This document shows, in pieces, positions 63,624 to 64,000 of a stretch of 64,000 nt of DNA (positions are counted from its first letter, which is position 1; each line of letters opens with the position of its first letter). The notes under the pieces are model-generated. The model ran no database searches. It was not told where the DNA came from and saw only the letters and a list, made by a program, of their open reading frames with translations. A program made the position numbers and the translations under genes. This DNA comes from Temnothorax longispinosus (lineage: Eukaryota; Arthropoda; Insecta; Hymenoptera; Formicidae): assembly GCF_030848805.1 (NCBI RefSeq), contig NC_092361.1, positions 9,629,928 to 9,693,927 of the forward strand, given 5' to 3'.

Positions 63624-63998
63624 TTACACAAAAACACACATAGGACACAGATTACACGGTGAAATCAGATATAATGGGTCTCCACAAGATGAACAAAAGA
63701 GACCATCTATGAGGATATACGGACATGTGGCATGTCTGCGAACAGCGTATAACATCGAGAACAATCCGTGTATTCTGACAATGCATGACGCACAAAACTT
63801 CATATGTCCTGGAGTAAAATAAAAGTATATGCAACACATCTTTGTCAGAGGGTGTAACATATTCACTTCTGCTTGATTCAACACTCTGAAAATTTCGTCC
63901 GGAATATCCTCATCAGCCATTTCACTATCATAACACGAATCGTCCGACAATAATGCTTCATCATCAACTTCCATTTCTTCCTCGTCATTCACTTTCAT
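63624..63998 (-). CDS. Cysteine-rich small protein of element C
   Basis: 124 residues. The N-terminus is acidic (MKVNDEEEMEVDDEALLSDD), then come LTKMCCIYFYF, FCASCIVRIHG, LFCSSCGDP and a C-terminal PCNLCPMC. It aligns with the element B protein at 51389-51745 in order and spacing of the cysteines, a probable zinc-binding module. Unlike in element B, transcription runs outward toward the terminus at 62785. The start at 63998 is only two bases from the window edge, so an earlier start cannot be excluded. Confidence 0.72.
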   Translation of the reverse strand: MKVNDEEEMEVDDEALLSDDSCYDSEMADEDIPDEIFRVLNQAEVNMLHPLTKMCCIYFYFTPGHMKFCASCIVRIHGLFSMLYAVRRHATCPYILIDGLFCSSCGDPLYLISPCNLCPMCVFV

Positions 63999-64000
63999 CT

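Larger units (their letters stand above)
62785..64000 (+). mobile_element. Start of a third Polinton-type element (C), continues past the window
   Basis: AGTAGGTAAGCTATGGGAGT followed by TCTAACC resembles the element A terminus (AGTTAACCTATGGGCGTTCTAACC). It is inserted in, or joined to, the capsid gene of element B. Behind it are GC-rich repeats and the homologue of the Cys-rich left-end gene of element B. Only about 1.2 kb is visible. Confidence 0.7.

Overview
The window looks like transposon-dense nuclear DNA from an insect. A hymenopteran such as an ant would fit, but that is an inference. The support is a BEL/Pao retrotransposon primed by tRNA-Tyr, Penelope-like elements with GIY-YIG domains, arthropod-type Polinton/Maverick (adintovirus-like) elements, spliceosomal introns, an insect-type 28S rRNA fragment and an AT-rich background. 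I found no host gene that I can name. Almost everything recognisable is mobile or derived from mobile DNA, much of it nested.

Layout. 1-4,023: AT-rich DNA with hairpin MITEs and a short tandem repeat. 4,024-15,869: a non-coding element with roughly 0.5-kb inverted termini, interrupted by a complete BEL/Pao element (4,739-13,907; 1,783-bp LTRs, GATTC target duplication, genes on the minus strand, four reading-frame lesions) and by smaller hairpin elements. 15,870-21,716: degenerate repeats, a decayed Penelope-like element (about 17,305-19,159) with a hammerhead-like motif downstream, and a tRNA-Thr-like pseudogene. 21,717-38,048: Polinton A, 16.3 kb, with long terminal inverted repeats and a near-perfect 6-bp target duplication, heavily mutated. 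38,049-41,670: a duplicated repeat, an 11-bp minisatellite and a TTAA-flanked DNA transposon that carries a 28S rDNA fragment, itself split by an 0.83-kb unknown insert. 41,670-44,450: four tandem exon-like units with consensus splice sites, GC-rich DNA and a THAP-domain exon. 45,430-47,880: satellite-like repeats of about 130 bp. 47,907-50,522: a Penelope-like remnant with inverted ends, interrupted by a large foldback palindrome. About 50,690-62,784: Polinton B, same family as A and much better preserved, cut off inside its major capsid gene. 62,785-64,000: the start of a third Polinton-type element (C) whose terminal 79 bp is triplicated.

How the Polinton genes fit together. DNA polymerase B (rightward) and a chromodomain integrase (leftward) are convergent and separated by a TATG-rich spacer with AATAAA signals. 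The leftward strand continues with a fibre-like coiled-coil protein, a DUF8207-type protein and a packaging ATPase. The ATPase diverges from a rightward virion block: a phospholipase A2-like protein with a hydrophobic/basic tail, an adenain-type protease, a penton-like protein, a small conserved ORF and the double-jelly-roll major capsid protein. Element A alone keeps two right-end genes. Element B alone keeps two left-end genes, one of which also occurs in element C. In B the polymerase, integrase, ATPase and protease are open. The penton and DUF8207 genes each have one nonsense codon, the PLA2 gene has frameshifts, and the capsid gene is truncated, so B cannot form particles by itself as read here.
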